NCBI RefSeq assembly: GCF_900109705.1 | Contig: NZ_FOAI01000010.1 | Location: 62,001-126,000, forward strand | Length of the DNA: 64,000 nt | Direction: 5' to 3' | Source of the DNA: Roseivivax marinus | Lineage (GTDB): Bacteria > Pseudomonadota > Alphaproteobacteria > Rhodobacterales > Rhodobacteraceae | The notes under the pieces: model-generated | The model's database searches: none | Seen by the model: the letters and a program-made list of their open reading frames with translations, nothing else | Told to the model about the DNA's origin: nothing | Program-made: the position numbers and the translations under genes | Part shown: piece after piece, positions 44,476-54,388 of the stretch | Layout of the letters: each line of letters starts with the position of its first letter | Position numbering within the stretch: the first letter of the stretch is position 1

Positions 44476-45483
44476 ATGGCTTCGAAGTCCATTCTGACCG
44501 GCATCAAGCCCACGGGGCAGGTCCATATCGGCAATTACGCGGGCATGATCCGCCCGACGCTCGACCTCATGGCGTCGAACCCGGACGGGGAGAACTTCCT
44601 GTTCGTGGCCAACTACCACGCGCTGAACTCGATCGGGAACGCCGAGGAGGTCCGCCAGTTCACGCACGAGATCGCCGCCTGCTTCCTCGCGCTCGGGCTC
44701 GACCTGAGCCACACCAACTTCTACCGGCAGTCCGACGTGCCAGAGGTGTTCGAACTGACGCAGGTGCTGTCCTCGGTGACGCCCAAGGGCCTGATGAACC
44801 GCGCGCACGCCTACAAGGCTGCCGTGGACGCGAATGCCGAAAAGCCGAACGCGCAGCCTGACGACGGCGTGAACATGGGTCTCTATACCTACCCGATCCT
44901 GATGTCGGCGGACATCCTGCTGTTCGACGGCGGCATCGTCCCGGTGGGCAAGGACCAGATCCAGCACGTGGAGTTCGCCCGCGACATCGCCGGCTACTTC
45001 AATCGCCGCTACGACACCGAGTTCTTCACCCTGCCGGAGCATTCCGTGCAGGAGAACCTCGAGGCGATCGTCGGTCTCGACGGGCGCAAGATGTCCAAGA
45101 GTTACGGCAACACCATTCCTCTCTTCGGGGACCCAAAGAAGCGGCGCAAGGCGATCAACAAGATCGTCACCGACAGCCGCGAGCCGCACGAGCCCAAGGA
45201 CCCGGACACCAACACGGTCTACCAGCTCTATGCCGCCCTGGCCGAGCCGGCCGAGGTGGCGCACCTGCGGGCGCGGTTCGAAGAGGGGGGGATGGGCTAC
45301 GGCGACGCCAAGCGCATCCTCGCGGACAAGCTGGACGAGATGTTCGAGGGGCCGAAAGCTCGTTTCGAGGAATACATGGCCGACCGCGGCGAGCTCGAGG
45401 CGATGATGGCCAAGGCCTCGAAGGGCGCCAAGGAGAAGGCCGCCGCCAAGATCGAGGCCATGCGCGGGATCGTCGGCACCTGA
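44476..45483 (+). CDS. trpS: Tryptophanyl-tRNA synthetase
   Basis: Class I aminoacyl-tRNA synthetase (335 residues). The HIGH-like motif is H17-I-G-N20 in KPTGQVHIGNYAG, and KMSKS is at 205-209 (GLDGRKMSKSYGN). The N terminus (ILTGIKPTGQVHIGN) is unlike the FSGIQPSGxLHLGNY form usual in this group, which suggests a second TrpRS type or a lineage variant; whether another trpS exists in the genome cannot be seen here. An ATG at 44476 with GGGGGC upstream gives the normal length. No trp biosynthesis gene is nearby. Confidence 0.9.
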   Translation: MASKSILTGIKPTGQVHIGNYAGMIRPTLDLMASNPDGENFLFVANYHALNSIGNAEEVRQFTHEIAACFLALGLDLSHTNFYRQSDVPEVFELTQVLSSVTPKGLMNRAHAYKAAVDANAEKPNAQPDDGVNMGLYTYPILMSADILLFDGGIVPVGKDQIQHVEFARDIAGYFNRRYDTEFFTLPEHSVQENLEAIVGLDGRKMSKSYGNTIPLFGDPKKRRKAINKIVTDSREPHEPKDPDTNTVYQLYAALAEPAEVAHLRARFEEGGMGYGDAKRILADKLDEMFEGPKARFEEYMADRGELEAMMAKASKGAKEKAAAKIEAMRGIVGT

Positions 45484-45507
45484 GCGAGGGCGCTGCCCTC
45501 GCGCTCC

Positions 45508-45531
45508 CGGAGTACTTGGAACGAGAAGAAG
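45508..45531 (+). repeat. Short intergenic element, copy 2 (after trpS)
   Basis: CGGAGTACTTGGAACG followed by AGAAGAAG, similar to the element between glcD and glcE on the other strand. It follows a GC-rich inverted repeat directly after the trpS stop. Confidence 0.35.
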
Positions 45532-45535
45532 ACGA

Positions 45536-45567
45536 AGGGCGCCACCGGATCGGGGCGCCCTCTTTCG
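45536..45567 (+). terminator. Likely terminator of trpS
   Basis: Stem AGGGCGCC with GGCGCCCT around a ten-base loop, followed by CTTTCG. The convergent acyl-CoA ligase gene ends about 70 bases downstream. Confidence 0.42.
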
Positions 45568-45634
45568 TCGGCGTGGGCGCGGGGATTCTGCCCGCGCGCT
45601 CCCGGGATTTCATTCACCAACGTTAAGCGCTGGG

Positions 45635-47131
45635 TCAGCCGGCCTCGAGCGCCGTGGCGAAGTGGGTCAGGAGCTTGTGCTTGAGCACCTTGCCCGAGGG
45701 CGCCGCCGGCAGCGTGTCGACCACAAGGATGCGGGTCGGGCGCTTGTAGGCCGAGAGGCGGTCGTGGACGAAGGCGCGCAGCTCGTCCGGCGTGGGCGCC
45801 GGATCGGCGGTCTGGACGAAGGCGAGGATGTCCTCGTTGCCGTCGCGGGCGCGCCCGATCACTGCCGATTGCACCACCTGCGGATGATCGTTGAGGGCGG
45901 CCTCGACCTCGGGCGGGTAGACGTTGAAGCCGCCGCGGATGATCAGCTCCTTGGCGCGGCCGACGATGTGCAGGCGGCCCTCCTCGTCGATGCGACCCAG
46001 ATCTCCGGTGCGCAGCCAGCCGTCGGGCGAGAGCGCCGCGGCGGTGGTCTCGGGGGCGCGGTAATAGCCCTTCATCACGTGGGGGCCGCGCGTGAGAACC
46101 TCGCCGGTCCCGGGCTCCTGGCCAACGGTCTCGTCGATGGCGATCTCGACGCCGGGCAGGGGCGGGCCGACCGACGTGTCGGGCGAGCCGATCGGATTGC
46201 GGGTGCCAGAGGATCCGGCGGTGCTTTCGGTCATGCCGTAGCCGTTCTGCAGAGGTAGGCCGTAGAAGGCCTCGGCCTTGCGCTTCCACGTCGGATCGAG
46301 TGGCGCGGCGCCCGAGGAGACGTAGCGCAGGCGCGCGTTCTCGAGGCGGCCAACGCCCTTTTCCGCCGCGTGCGCCATCAGGAGCGCGTGCATCTGCGGC
46401 ACCGCCGGCAGCACCGTCGCGCCGTCGACCAGCGCCTGATATAGCGCGGCGGGCTTGAAGCGGGGCGCCAGGGCGATGGATGCGCCGACATGCGCGGCGG
46501 CCATGAGCATGGAGGCCAGGCCGAAGACGTGGGTCATGGGCAGGGCGCCGTAGATCAGGTCTTCGGGCACCATGGCGCGCAGCTCGGCCGAGGCGCGGCC
46601 CGCGAACAGCAGGTTGCCGTGGGTCAGCATGACGCCCTTGGGATCGCCCGTGGTGCCCGTGGTGTAGAGCATCACCGCTACCTCGGGATCGGTCTCGGGC
46701 GTGGTGCCGTCGCGGCGCAGGAGGCCTACCGTGCCGGAAAGGGTCGCGACCTCGGCGGCGCCGGCGGCCCGTGCGTGGGCGCCGGCCTCTGCCGAGACGT
46801 TGGAGGTGTACATCACCACGGCGGGATCGGCGTGCGCGGCGATCTTGTCGAGCTCGGCGCCGGTCATGCGTGCGTTGACGGGCACCGCCCAGGCGCCGAG
46901 GCGGCTGGCGCCGAAGATTGCGGCGGCGGTGGCGAGGCAGTTTTCAGCGACGATCACCACGCGGCTGCCGGCCGTTGCGCCGTGGGCGGCCATGAGCTCG
47001 GCCATCTCGGTGGCGGCGGCGTCGTAGGCGTGCCAGTCGTGGCGGCTGCCGTCGGCGTCGACGATGGCGGGCGCGTCGGGACGCAGTTCCGCGTTCCGCG
47101 CGAGCATCTCGTGTATGCGCTGGGTATCCAC
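45635..47131 (-). CDS. Acyl-CoA ligase (AMP-forming), pim-like cluster
   Basis: AMP-dependent acyl-CoA synthetase of 498 residues, activating a carboxylic acid with CoA. Motifs: P-loop-like LYTTGTTGDPKGVMLTHGN (about 154-172), QNGYGMTES (about 296), DGWLRTGDLGRIDEEG (about 375-390) and the C-terminal lysine in PSGKVLKHKL (about 485). The range of acids cannot be read from sequence; with the neighbouring beta-oxidation genes it is a candidate counterpart of PimA. It is the last gene of the cluster, 34 bases after the thioesterase. Confidence 0.9.
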   Translation of the reverse strand: MDTQRIHEMLARNAELRPDAPAIVDADGSRHDWHAYDAAATEMAELMAAHGATAGSRVVIVAENCLATAAAIFGASRLGAWAVPVNARMTGAELDKIAAHADPAVVMYTSNVSAEAGAHARAAGAAEVATLSGTVGLLRRDGTTPETDPEVAVMLYTTGTTGDPKGVMLTHGNLLFAGRASAELRAMVPEDLIYGALPMTHVFGLASMLMAAAHVGASIALAPRFKPAALYQALVDGATVLPAVPQMHALLMAHAAEKGVGRLENARLRYVSSGAAPLDPTWKRKAEAFYGLPLQNGYGMTESTAGSSGTRNPIGSPDTSVGPPLPGVEIAIDETVGQEPGTGEVLTRGPHVMKGYYRAPETTAAALSPDGWLRTGDLGRIDEEGRLHIVGRAKELIIRGGFNVYPPEVEAALNDHPQVVQSAVIGRARDGNEDILAFVQTADPAPTPDELRAFVHDRLSAYKRPTRILVVDTLPAAPSGKVLKHKLLTHFATALEAG

Positions 47132-47165
47132 GGGTCTCTCCTCCCTGTGAAGTCCGGTTTCGGGG

Positions 47166-47573
47166 TCACCCGGCGCGGGGCGGCACCCTTTTGAAGACGC
47201 CGGAGGCGGTGGCGATGGTCGTGCCGTCGTCGGCCACCAGCTCTCCGGCGATGAACAGAAGCGAGCGGCCGCCGCCGGTGATCCGGCCGGTGGCCGTCAC
47301 CCGCGTTCCGTCGCGCGCGGGCGCGAGGAACTGGGTGGTCAGCGACACGGTCAGGAACGGCGCGCGGCCCTCGGGATCGACGCTGAGCGAGCCCGTCGCG
47401 CCCATGGCGCTGTCGAGCAGGAGCGACGCGATGCCGCCGTGCAGGACGCCGTGGCGGTTGGTGTGGTGGCCTGTCACGTCCAGCCAGCACCGCGCCGAGC
47501 CGTCGCCCCGGCCCACGTCGATGACGTAGCCGAGGCCGCGTTGCGCGCCGGTCTCGTCGCGGATCTCGCTCAT
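47166..47573 (-). CDS. PaaI-type hotdog-fold thioesterase
   Basis: A 135-residue hotdog-fold thioesterase of the PaaI/YdiI group. The active-site segment HHTNRHGVLHGGIASLLLDSAMGATG (about 36-61) has the conserved HGG followed by an acidic residue, D54. Such enzymes release trapped or unproductive acyl-CoA esters and protect the CoA pool. The ATG overlaps the stop of the upstream acyl-CoA dehydrogenase gene (ATGA), so it is part of the same transcript. Confidence 0.88.
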   Translation of the reverse strand: MSEIRDETGAQRGLGYVIDVGRGDGSARCWLDVTGHHTNRHGVLHGGIASLLLDSAMGATGSLSVDPEGRAPFLTVSLTTQFLAPARDGTRVTATGRITGGGRSLLFIAGELVADDGTTIATASGVFKRVPPRAG

Positions 47574-48703
47574 GCGGCGGCGAGCCGGATGAAGCGCTCG
47601 AGGTGCCAGTCCACGTCGCCGAAGCGGTGGTCGATCATGGTCAGGCGCTTGGCGATGTGACCCAGCGCGTATTCCATTGTCATGCCGATGCCGCCGTGCA
47701 TCTGAATCGACTCCTCGACCACCAGCTTGGCGGTGCGGCCGACGAGGTTCTTGGCGGCACTGACGTAGCGCTCGCGCTCGGCGCGCGGGGCGTCGAGATG
47801 GCCGCCGAGGTTGATCACGGCCGAGCGGGCCTGCTCGATCTCGATCAGGACATCGGCCATGCGGTGCTGGAGGGCCTGGAACTTGCCGATCGGCTGTCCG
47901 AACTGCTTGCGCTGCTGGAGGTAGCCGACGGTCAGGTCCTTGGCGGCGTCCATCAGGCCCACGGCCTCGGCGCATTGCGCGGCGATGGCCCGGGCGTGCT
48001 GGGTCTCGATCGCCTCGAAGGCGCCGCCCTCGGGGCCGATCAACGCGTCGGCGGGCACCGTCACGTCGGTCAGCGTGATCTCGGAGGCGCGGCCGCCGCC
48101 GTTGAGCGGGTAGTCGCGGGTCTCGATGCCGGAGGCGTCCATCGGCACGAGGAAGAGCGAGATGCCGTCTGTGTCGCCCTTTTCGCCCGAGGTGCGGGCG
48201 CTGACGACCATCTGCTGCGCGGCCGGAGCGGCCATGACCACCGACTTGCGTCCGGTGAGGATCCAGCCGTCGCCACCCTTGGCGGCCTGCGTCTCGACAT
48301 GGGCGAGGTCATAACGGGCGGCGGGCTCGCCGTGGGCCAGGGTGAGGATGGTCTCGCCCGAGACGATCTCGTCGATCATGGCCTTCTGGGCGTCGGAGCC
48401 GAGGGCGGCGATCAGGCCGCCGGCGAGGACGCCGGACTCCATCAGAGGTTCGAAGGCGCCGGCGCGGCCGAGTTCCTCGAACACGACGGTCAGGTCGAAG
48501 CCCGCGCCGCCGAAGCCGCCGTCCTCTTCCGAGAACAGCGCGCCGATCACGCCCATCTCGGCGAGGCCGGACCAGAGCGTATCGGAATGGCCGGTGTCGG
48601 CCTCGGTCGCGTCGTGGATCATCTCGGGCGTGACGGTGTCCGAGAGGTAGCGCCGCAGGCTGTCCTGCAGCATCTGGCGTTCTTCGGTGAGTTCGAAATT
48701 CAT
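47570..48703 (-). CDS. Acyl-CoA dehydrogenase, small (PimD-like) subunit
   Basis: Acyl-CoA dehydrogenase family flavoprotein of 377 residues. N terminus MNFELTEERQMLQDSLRRYLSD, then GALFSEEDGGFGGAGFDLTVVFEELGR, and the C-terminal QMHGGIGMTMEYALGHIAKRL. This style is found in the small subunit of heteromeric dehydrogenases such as PimD of Rhodopseudomonas. GGAGA lies upstream of the ATG at 48703; a longer upstream reading is not gene-like. It lies 214 bases after the partner dehydrogenase gene and overlaps the thioesterase gene. Confidence 0.85.
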   Translation of the reverse strand: MNFELTEERQMLQDSLRRYLSDTVTPEMIHDATEADTGHSDTLWSGLAEMGVIGALFSEEDGGFGGAGFDLTVVFEELGRAGAFEPLMESGVLAGGLIAALGSDAQKAMIDEIVSGETILTLAHGEPAARYDLAHVETQAAKGGDGWILTGRKSVVMAAPAAQQMVVSARTSGEKGDTDGISLFLVPMDASGIETRDYPLNGGGRASEITLTDVTVPADALIGPEGGAFEAIETQHARAIAAQCAEAVGLMDAAKDLTVGYLQQRKQFGQPIGKFQALQHRMADVLIEIEQARSAVINLGGHLDAPRAERERYVSAAKNLVGRTAKLVVEESIQMHGGIGMTMEYALGHIAKRLTMIDHRFGDVDWHLERFIRLAAA

Positions 48704-48917
48704 GTCAGTGTCTCCGCGTGCCTGAAGGGCAGGATGAGGCGGGGCGCGCCAGCCTGGGCGGGCGCGCGGGAAGAAGAGGCGGGCCGGGCGGCCGGGACTT
48801 GCCGCGACCGGCACGGGGGCCGGGGACGACGATGATCGCGCCTGCCCGGGGGCAGGCAGGCGCGGCCCGGCGCAGATGCCGGGTTCGCCGGTCGGAAGAT
48901 GGTCCCGGCGCCCAAGC

Positions 48918-50114
48918 TCACAGCTCGAGGATCGCCTTGGTGATGATCGTGCGCTGCACCTCGTTGGAGCCGCCGTAGATCGAGAGCTTGCGGTTGTTGA
49001 AGTAGCTCTGCACCGCCGGCATGGCGTAGTCGGGGCCCACCGGCTCGACGTTCGAACCCTCTTCCAGCGCCTCCGACACGAAGGGCAGGGCGTAGGGCCC
49101 GACCGCGCGGCGGGTGAGGTGGTTCAGCTCCTGCCGGATCACCGTGCCCTTGATCTTGAGCATCGAGGACTCAGCGCCCGGCGCCTGGCCTGCGGCAGCC
49201 GCGGACACGACGCGCATGTTGGTCGTGGCCATCGCCATCAGGTCGATCTCGACCTGCGCGACCTTGGCGGCGAACAGCGGGTTCTCGATCAGCGGCTTGC
49301 CGTCCTGCATCTCGAGCCCGGCGATGCGCTTGAGGTTCTGCAGCGCCGCCGTCGAGAAGCCCACGCCCGCGATGTTGGTGCGCTCGTGGGTCAACAGGTA
49401 CTTGGCGTAGGTCCAGCCCTTGTTCTCCTCGCCGACGAGGTTCTCGGCGGGCACCTTGACGTTGTCGAACCAGACCTCGTTCACCTCGGCCTCGCCGTCG
49501 ATCAGCACGATCGGACGCACCGACACGCCTGGCGTGTCCATGTCGATCAGCAGGAACGAGATGCCCTCCTGCGGTTTGCCCTCCTTCGAGGTCCGCACGA
49601 GGCAGAAGATCTTGTCGGCGTACTGGCCGAGGGTGGTCCACGTCTTCTGGCCGTTGACGATGTAGTGGTCGCCGTCCCGCTCCGCGCTGCACTTGAGCGA
49701 CGCGAGGTCCGAACCCGCGCCGGGCTCGGAGTACCCCTGACACCACCAGTCCGACCCGTCGAGGATGCGCGGCAGGTAGTGCGCCTTCTGCGCGTCGGAG
49801 CCGAACTTCATCAGCACCGGACCCAGCATGTTGATGCCGAAGGGCACGATGCGCGGAGCAGAGGCGCGCGTGGTCTCCTCCTCGAAGATGTGGCGCCGCA
49901 CGGCGTCCCAGCCGGTGCCGCCGTGCTCTTCGGGCCATGTCACGCCGAGCCAGCCCTTCTCGTGGAGGATCGCGTGCCATTCCTCGTAGTCGGACTTGGT
50001 CAGGCGGATGCCGGTCGCGACCTTGTCGGACAGCCGCTTGGGCAGCTTCTCGTCGAGAAAGCGGCGCACCTCGTCGCGGAACGCCTTCTGTTCATCGGTA
50101 TAGGTGAGGTCCAT
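48918..50114 (-). CDS. Acyl-CoA dehydrogenase, large (PimC-like) subunit
   Basis: Acyl-CoA dehydrogenase of 398 residues. Elements: MDLTYTDEQKAFRDEVRRFLDEKLP at the N terminus, WPEEHGGTGWDAVRRHIFEEE near 60-80, WCQGYSEPGAGSDLASLKC with flavin contacts near 124-142, GQKTWTTLGQYAD near 155, and LSIYGGSNEVQRTIITKAIL at the C terminus. This is the pattern of large subunits of heteromeric dehydrogenases such as PimC; together with the small subunit it would catalyse the first beta-oxidation step. The gene follows the thiolase. Confidence 0.87.
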   Translation of the reverse strand: MDLTYTDEQKAFRDEVRRFLDEKLPKRLSDKVATGIRLTKSDYEEWHAILHEKGWLGVTWPEEHGGTGWDAVRRHIFEEETTRASAPRIVPFGINMLGPVLMKFGSDAQKAHYLPRILDGSDWWCQGYSEPGAGSDLASLKCSAERDGDHYIVNGQKTWTTLGQYADKIFCLVRTSKEGKPQEGISFLLIDMDTPGVSVRPIVLIDGEAEVNEVWFDNVKVPAENLVGEENKGWTYAKYLLTHERTNIAGVGFSTAALQNLKRIAGLEMQDGKPLIENPLFAAKVAQVEIDLMAMATTNMRVVSAAAAGQAPGAESSMLKIKGTVIRQELNHLTRRAVGPYALPFVSEALEEGSNVEPVGPDYAMPAVQSYFNNRKLSIYGGSNEVQRTIITKAILEL

Positions 50115-50153
50115 CTGTCGTCCTCCCGGGTTGCGCGCCAGATGCGCGCCGTT

Positions 50154-51329
<1,176 letters not shown>

Positions 51330-51333
51330 GGTG

Positions 51334-53430
51334 TTACCTTTCCCAGCCGTTGAGGCTGTCGAAGTTGGTGTTGTCGGAAACGAGCTGTTCGAGCAGCGGC
51401 GCGGGCGCCCAGAAGTAGGGGTCGTCCTTTTCCCAGGCGCGGATGTCGTCGAGCAGGCCGGCGAGGCCCGTCATGTCGGCCCATTTCATCGGTCCGCCGC
51501 GGTAGCGCGGGAAGCCGTAGCCGAAGAGCTTGACCGCATCGACGTCGAGCGGGCGCTGCGCGATGCCTTCGCCGACGACGCGGGCGCCCTCGTTGACCAT
51601 CGCGGCCATGTAGCGGCGCTGGATCTCGCCATCGGTGAAGCTGCGCGGGGTCACGCCTGCCGCCTCGCGCGCCTGTGCGACCAGGGCCTCGACCTCGGGG
51701 TCGGGCTCGCCGGTGCGGGCGCCGCCCTCGTAGATGTAGTAGCCGCGGCCGGTCTTCTGGCCGAGACGGCCCATGTGATACAGCTCGTCCGCCCAGGTCG
51801 GCACCACGTCACGCGGGTCGCGGGTGGCCTTCTTGCGCTGGCGGGTCATGAAACCGATGTCGAGGCCCGCGAGGTCGGCGACCGCGTAGGGCCCCATGGC
51901 AAACCCGAAATCCCTGAGCGCGCTGTCCACCTGGTAGGGCGACGCGCCCTCCAGCACCATCCGGTCCGCCGCGCCGCGATAGTGCGACAGGATGCGGTTG
52001 CCGATGAAGCCGTCGCAGACGCCGGCGCGCACCGCGATCTTGCGCAGCTTCTTGGCCAGCGCGAAGGCGGTGGCGGTCACGTCGTTGGCGGTCTTGTCGG
52101 CGACCACGACCTCGAGCAGCTTCATCACGTGCGCGGGCGAGAAGAAGTGCAGCCCGATCACGTCCGCCGGGCGCGAGGTGGAGCCCGCGATCTCGTCGAT
52201 GTCGAGATAGGAGGTGTTCGTCGCGAGCACCGCGCCCGGCTTCATCACCGCGTCGAGCTGGCCGAAGACCTCCTTCTTCACCTCCATCGACTCGAACACC
52301 GCCTCGATAGCGAGGTCCGCGTCCGACAGCGCGCTGTAGTCCGTGGAGGTGGCGAAGGCATCCGAGAGGATCGCATCGCGCTTGGCCTCCGCGAGCTTTC
52401 CGCGCTTCACGGCGCCGGCAAGGTTTTTCTCGATGGTGCCGCGGGCCTTGGCGGCGGCCTCGTCGTCACGCTCGATCAGGGTGACGGTCAGGCCTGCCAG
52501 AAGCGCCGCGGTGGCGATGCCCGCACCCATGGTGCCGCCGCCGATGACGCCGACTTTCGACAGCTCGCGCTGGGCGACGCCGTCGATCTCGGGCAGCTGC
52601 GACACCTTCCGCTCGAGGAAGAAGGCATGGATCAGGCCCTCGCGCTGCGGCGTCTCCATCAGTTCGTTGAAGAGGCGGCGCTCATCGGCGAGGCCGGCGT
52701 CGATCTCCATCTCCGAAGCGGCGACCACGGCCTTCATCGCGTGGAAGGGCGAGACGAGGCCCTTTGCGGTCTTCTGCAGCGTCGCCTCGGTGGCGGCGAC
52801 CGCGTCGGCGTCGGCGGCGGGTTTGGGCAGGGCGCCGACCGGGCGGCGTTCGGCGCCCTGCTCAAGCAGGTCGCGCGCATAAGCCAGGCCGGCCGAGCGC
52901 GCGTCGCCTTCGCCCACGCGGTCGATCAGGCCGATCTCCTGCGCGGTTTTCGGATCGACGGGCGTGCCGGAAGTGATCATCTCGAGAGCCTTCGGCAGCC
53001 CGGTCAGTCGCGGGGTGCGCTGCGTGCCGCCGGCGCCCGGCAGGATGCCGAGCGTGACCTCGGGCAGGCCGAGCTTGGTGCCGGGGAGCGCAACCCTGTA
53101 GTGGCAGCCAAGCGCCACCTCGAGCCCGCCGCCCAGCGCCGCGCCGTGGATCGCGGCGACCACGGGCTTGGTCGCGGCCTCGATGCGGTTCACCACGTCG
53201 GGCAGCCACGGATCGGCGGGGGGCTTGCCGAATTCCGAGATGTCGGCGCCGCCGATGAACAGGCGGCCCTCGCCGAGAATGACGGCGATGCGCGCGTCGT
53301 CGGCCTCGAACCGTTCGATCGCGGCGACGAGGCCCTGCCGCACGGCGTGGCCGAGGGCGTTGACCGGCGGGTTGGCGACGGTGATGAAGGCGACGTCGCC
53401 CTCGCGGTCGTAGCGGACGGGATCGGTCAT
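51334..53430 (-). CDS. Multifunctional enoyl-CoA hydratase / 3-hydroxyacyl-CoA dehydrogenase
   Basis: A 698-residue FadB/FadJ/PimF-type protein. The enoyl-CoA hydratase/isomerase domain covers about residues 1-190 ([14 protein letters not shown] for the oxyanion hole; [25 protein letters not shown] with the catalytic glutamates). After a linker, the NAD-binding hydroxyacyl-CoA dehydrogenase domain starts with [22 protein letters not shown] (about 292) and continues with [12 protein letters not shown] and [17 protein letters not shown]; two C-terminal domains end near 690 ([12 protein letters not shown] within). First gene of the cluster; two AT-rich palindromes lie 39 and 100 bases upstream of its start. 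Confidence 0.93.
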   Translation of the reverse strand: MTDPVRYDREGDVAFITVANPPVNALGHAVRQGLVAAIERFEADDARIAVILGEGRLFIGGADISEFGKPPADPWLPDVVNRIEAATKPVVAAIHGAALGGGLEVALGCHYRVALPGTKLGLPEVTLGILPGAGGTQRTPRLTGLPKALEMITSGTPVDPKTAQEIGLIDRVGEGDARSAGLAYARDLLEQGAERRPVGALPKPAADADAVAATEATLQKTAKGLVSPFHAMKAVVAASEMEIDAGLADERRLFNELMETPQREGLIHAFFLERKVSQLPEIDGVAQRELSKVGVIGGGTMGAGIATAALLAGLTVTLIERDDEAAAKARGTIEKNLAGAVKRGKLAEAKRDAILSDAFATSTDYSALSDADLAIEAVFESMEVKKEVFGQLDAVMKPGAVLATNTSYLDIDEIAGSTSRPADVIGLHFFSPAHVMKLLEVVVADKTANDVTATAFALAKKLRKIAVRAGVCDGFIGNRILSHYRGAADRMVLEGASPYQVDSALRDFGFAMGPYAVADLAGLDIGFMTRQRKKATRDPRDVVPTWADELYHMGRLGQKTGRGYYIYEGGARTGEPDPEVEALVAQAREAAGVTPRSFTDGEIQRRYMAAMVNEGARVVGEGIAQRPLDVDAVKLFGYGFPRYRGGPMKWADMTGLAGLLDDIRAWEKDDPYFWAPAPLLEQLVSDNTNFDSLNGWER

Positions 53431-53468
53431 GGGGTCTCCGGTACGGTTGTCGTCGAAGTGGGGAGCGT

Positions 53469-53550
53469 CAGATTTTTAACTAAAAATCTGCGGCGTCGGG
53501 TCCCGAACGGGCGCGGCGCGGGAGTGTGCGGATTTTTAGTTAAAAATCTG
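53469..53550. promoter_or_regulatory. Twin AT-rich palindromes before the pim-like cluster
   Basis: Two near-identical palindromes, 53469-53490 (arms CAGATTTTTA and TAAAAATCTG, centre AC) and 53531-53548 (arms GATTTTTA and TAAAAATC, centre GT). Their centres are 60 bases apart. They stand out as AT-rich islands in GC-rich DNA. They could be operator sites for the fadB-like operon or a bidirectional terminator structure; the function is not known. Confidence 0.55.
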
Positions 53551-53593
53551 CGCCCGGGCGCCAGCGGTGTCGTCTGTGTATGGCGATCCATGG

Positions 53594-54388
53594 TCAGCCT
53601 CGCATCGCGATGGCCGAGCCCTGGCCCATCATTCGCTCGAGCCCCTGCACCGTGGCGGCGAGTTTCGGGCCGACCTCGGTGCGGATGCGATCCTGGCTCA
53701 GGTCCGCGGGCATCGCGCCGCAGGTGAAGATCACCGGCTCGCTCAGGTCGTGGGCGTGGAACGGCTTGGCCACGGCGGCGATATTGGGCGTGTAGTAGTC
53801 CTCGGGCGGGGCCACGACGAAGCCCTGCGTCACCAGCTGGGCATAGGCCGTGCGCCGGATCTCGGCCGCGCGTTCGCGCGTCAGGCGCGGATCCTCGTCC
53901 ACCACCTCGGCCAGCCCGTCCTCGGGCAGCGCCGCGAGCATCGCGTGGCCCGAGGATGTGCCGCCGAGCGGCAGCCGGTGACCGACCTCCAGCCAGAGCG
54001 AGGCCATGTCGCGAGGCCGCCAGGTCTTCACGATCAGCAGCTTGCCGTGATCGCGCACCAGCATCAGCGACAGGGTGCCCGTCTCGTCGGCAAGCCGCTG
54101 CATCGGCCCGCCCGACAGCTCCACGAACGAGATCGACGACGCCGCCATGTTGCCGAGCGCAAGCAGCGCCGGCCCCGGACGGTAACGATCCCGCCGCCGC
54201 TGGGTCAGGTAGCCCAGCGACTGCAGCGTGAAGGTCAGCCGCGACACCGTGGACTTGGGCAGCCCCGTGCGCTCGGCGATCTCGGCGTTGCCCAGTCCGT
54301 CGTCCGACGGCCGGAACGCGCGCAGCACGGCGAGGCCCCGGGCGAGGGTGGTGGCGAAGCGGCGGTCGACTTCGGGTGTTTCGGTCAT
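53594..54388 (-). CDS. IclR-family transcription regulator
   Basis: A 264-residue regulator. The winged helix (about residues 12-75) includes GNAEIAERTGLPKSTVSRLTFTLQSLGYL, the IclR recognition region; the ligand-binding domain follows (about 90-260), with RLPLGGTSSGHAMLAAL and PFHAHDLSEPVIFTCG. Its ATG overlaps the dctM stop (TGATG), so it is made from the same transcript as TRAP operon 2 and probably controls it according to the level of the transported acid. It may also act on the pim-like cluster downstream, which is only a suggestion. Confidence 0.9.
   Translation of the reverse strand: MTETPEVDRRFATTLARGLAVLRAFRPSDDGLGNAEIAERTGLPKSTVSRLTFTLQSLGYLTQRRRDRYRPGPALLALGNMAASSISFVELSGGPMQRLADETGTLSLMLVRDHGKLLIVKTWRPRDMASLWLEVGHRLPLGGTSSGHAMLAALPEDGLAEVVDEDPRLTRERAAEIRRTAYAQLVTQGFVVAPPEDYYTPNIAAVAKPFHAHDLSEPVIFTCGAMPADLSQDRIRTEVGPKLAATVQGLERMMGQGSAIAMRG

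Noticed and set aside
48704-48917. Spacer between the two acyl-CoA dehydrogenase genes as a separate gene
   Set aside because: Only GC-rich hairpins (for example GCCTGCC/GGCAGGC at 48840-48857). No ORF with a start signal.
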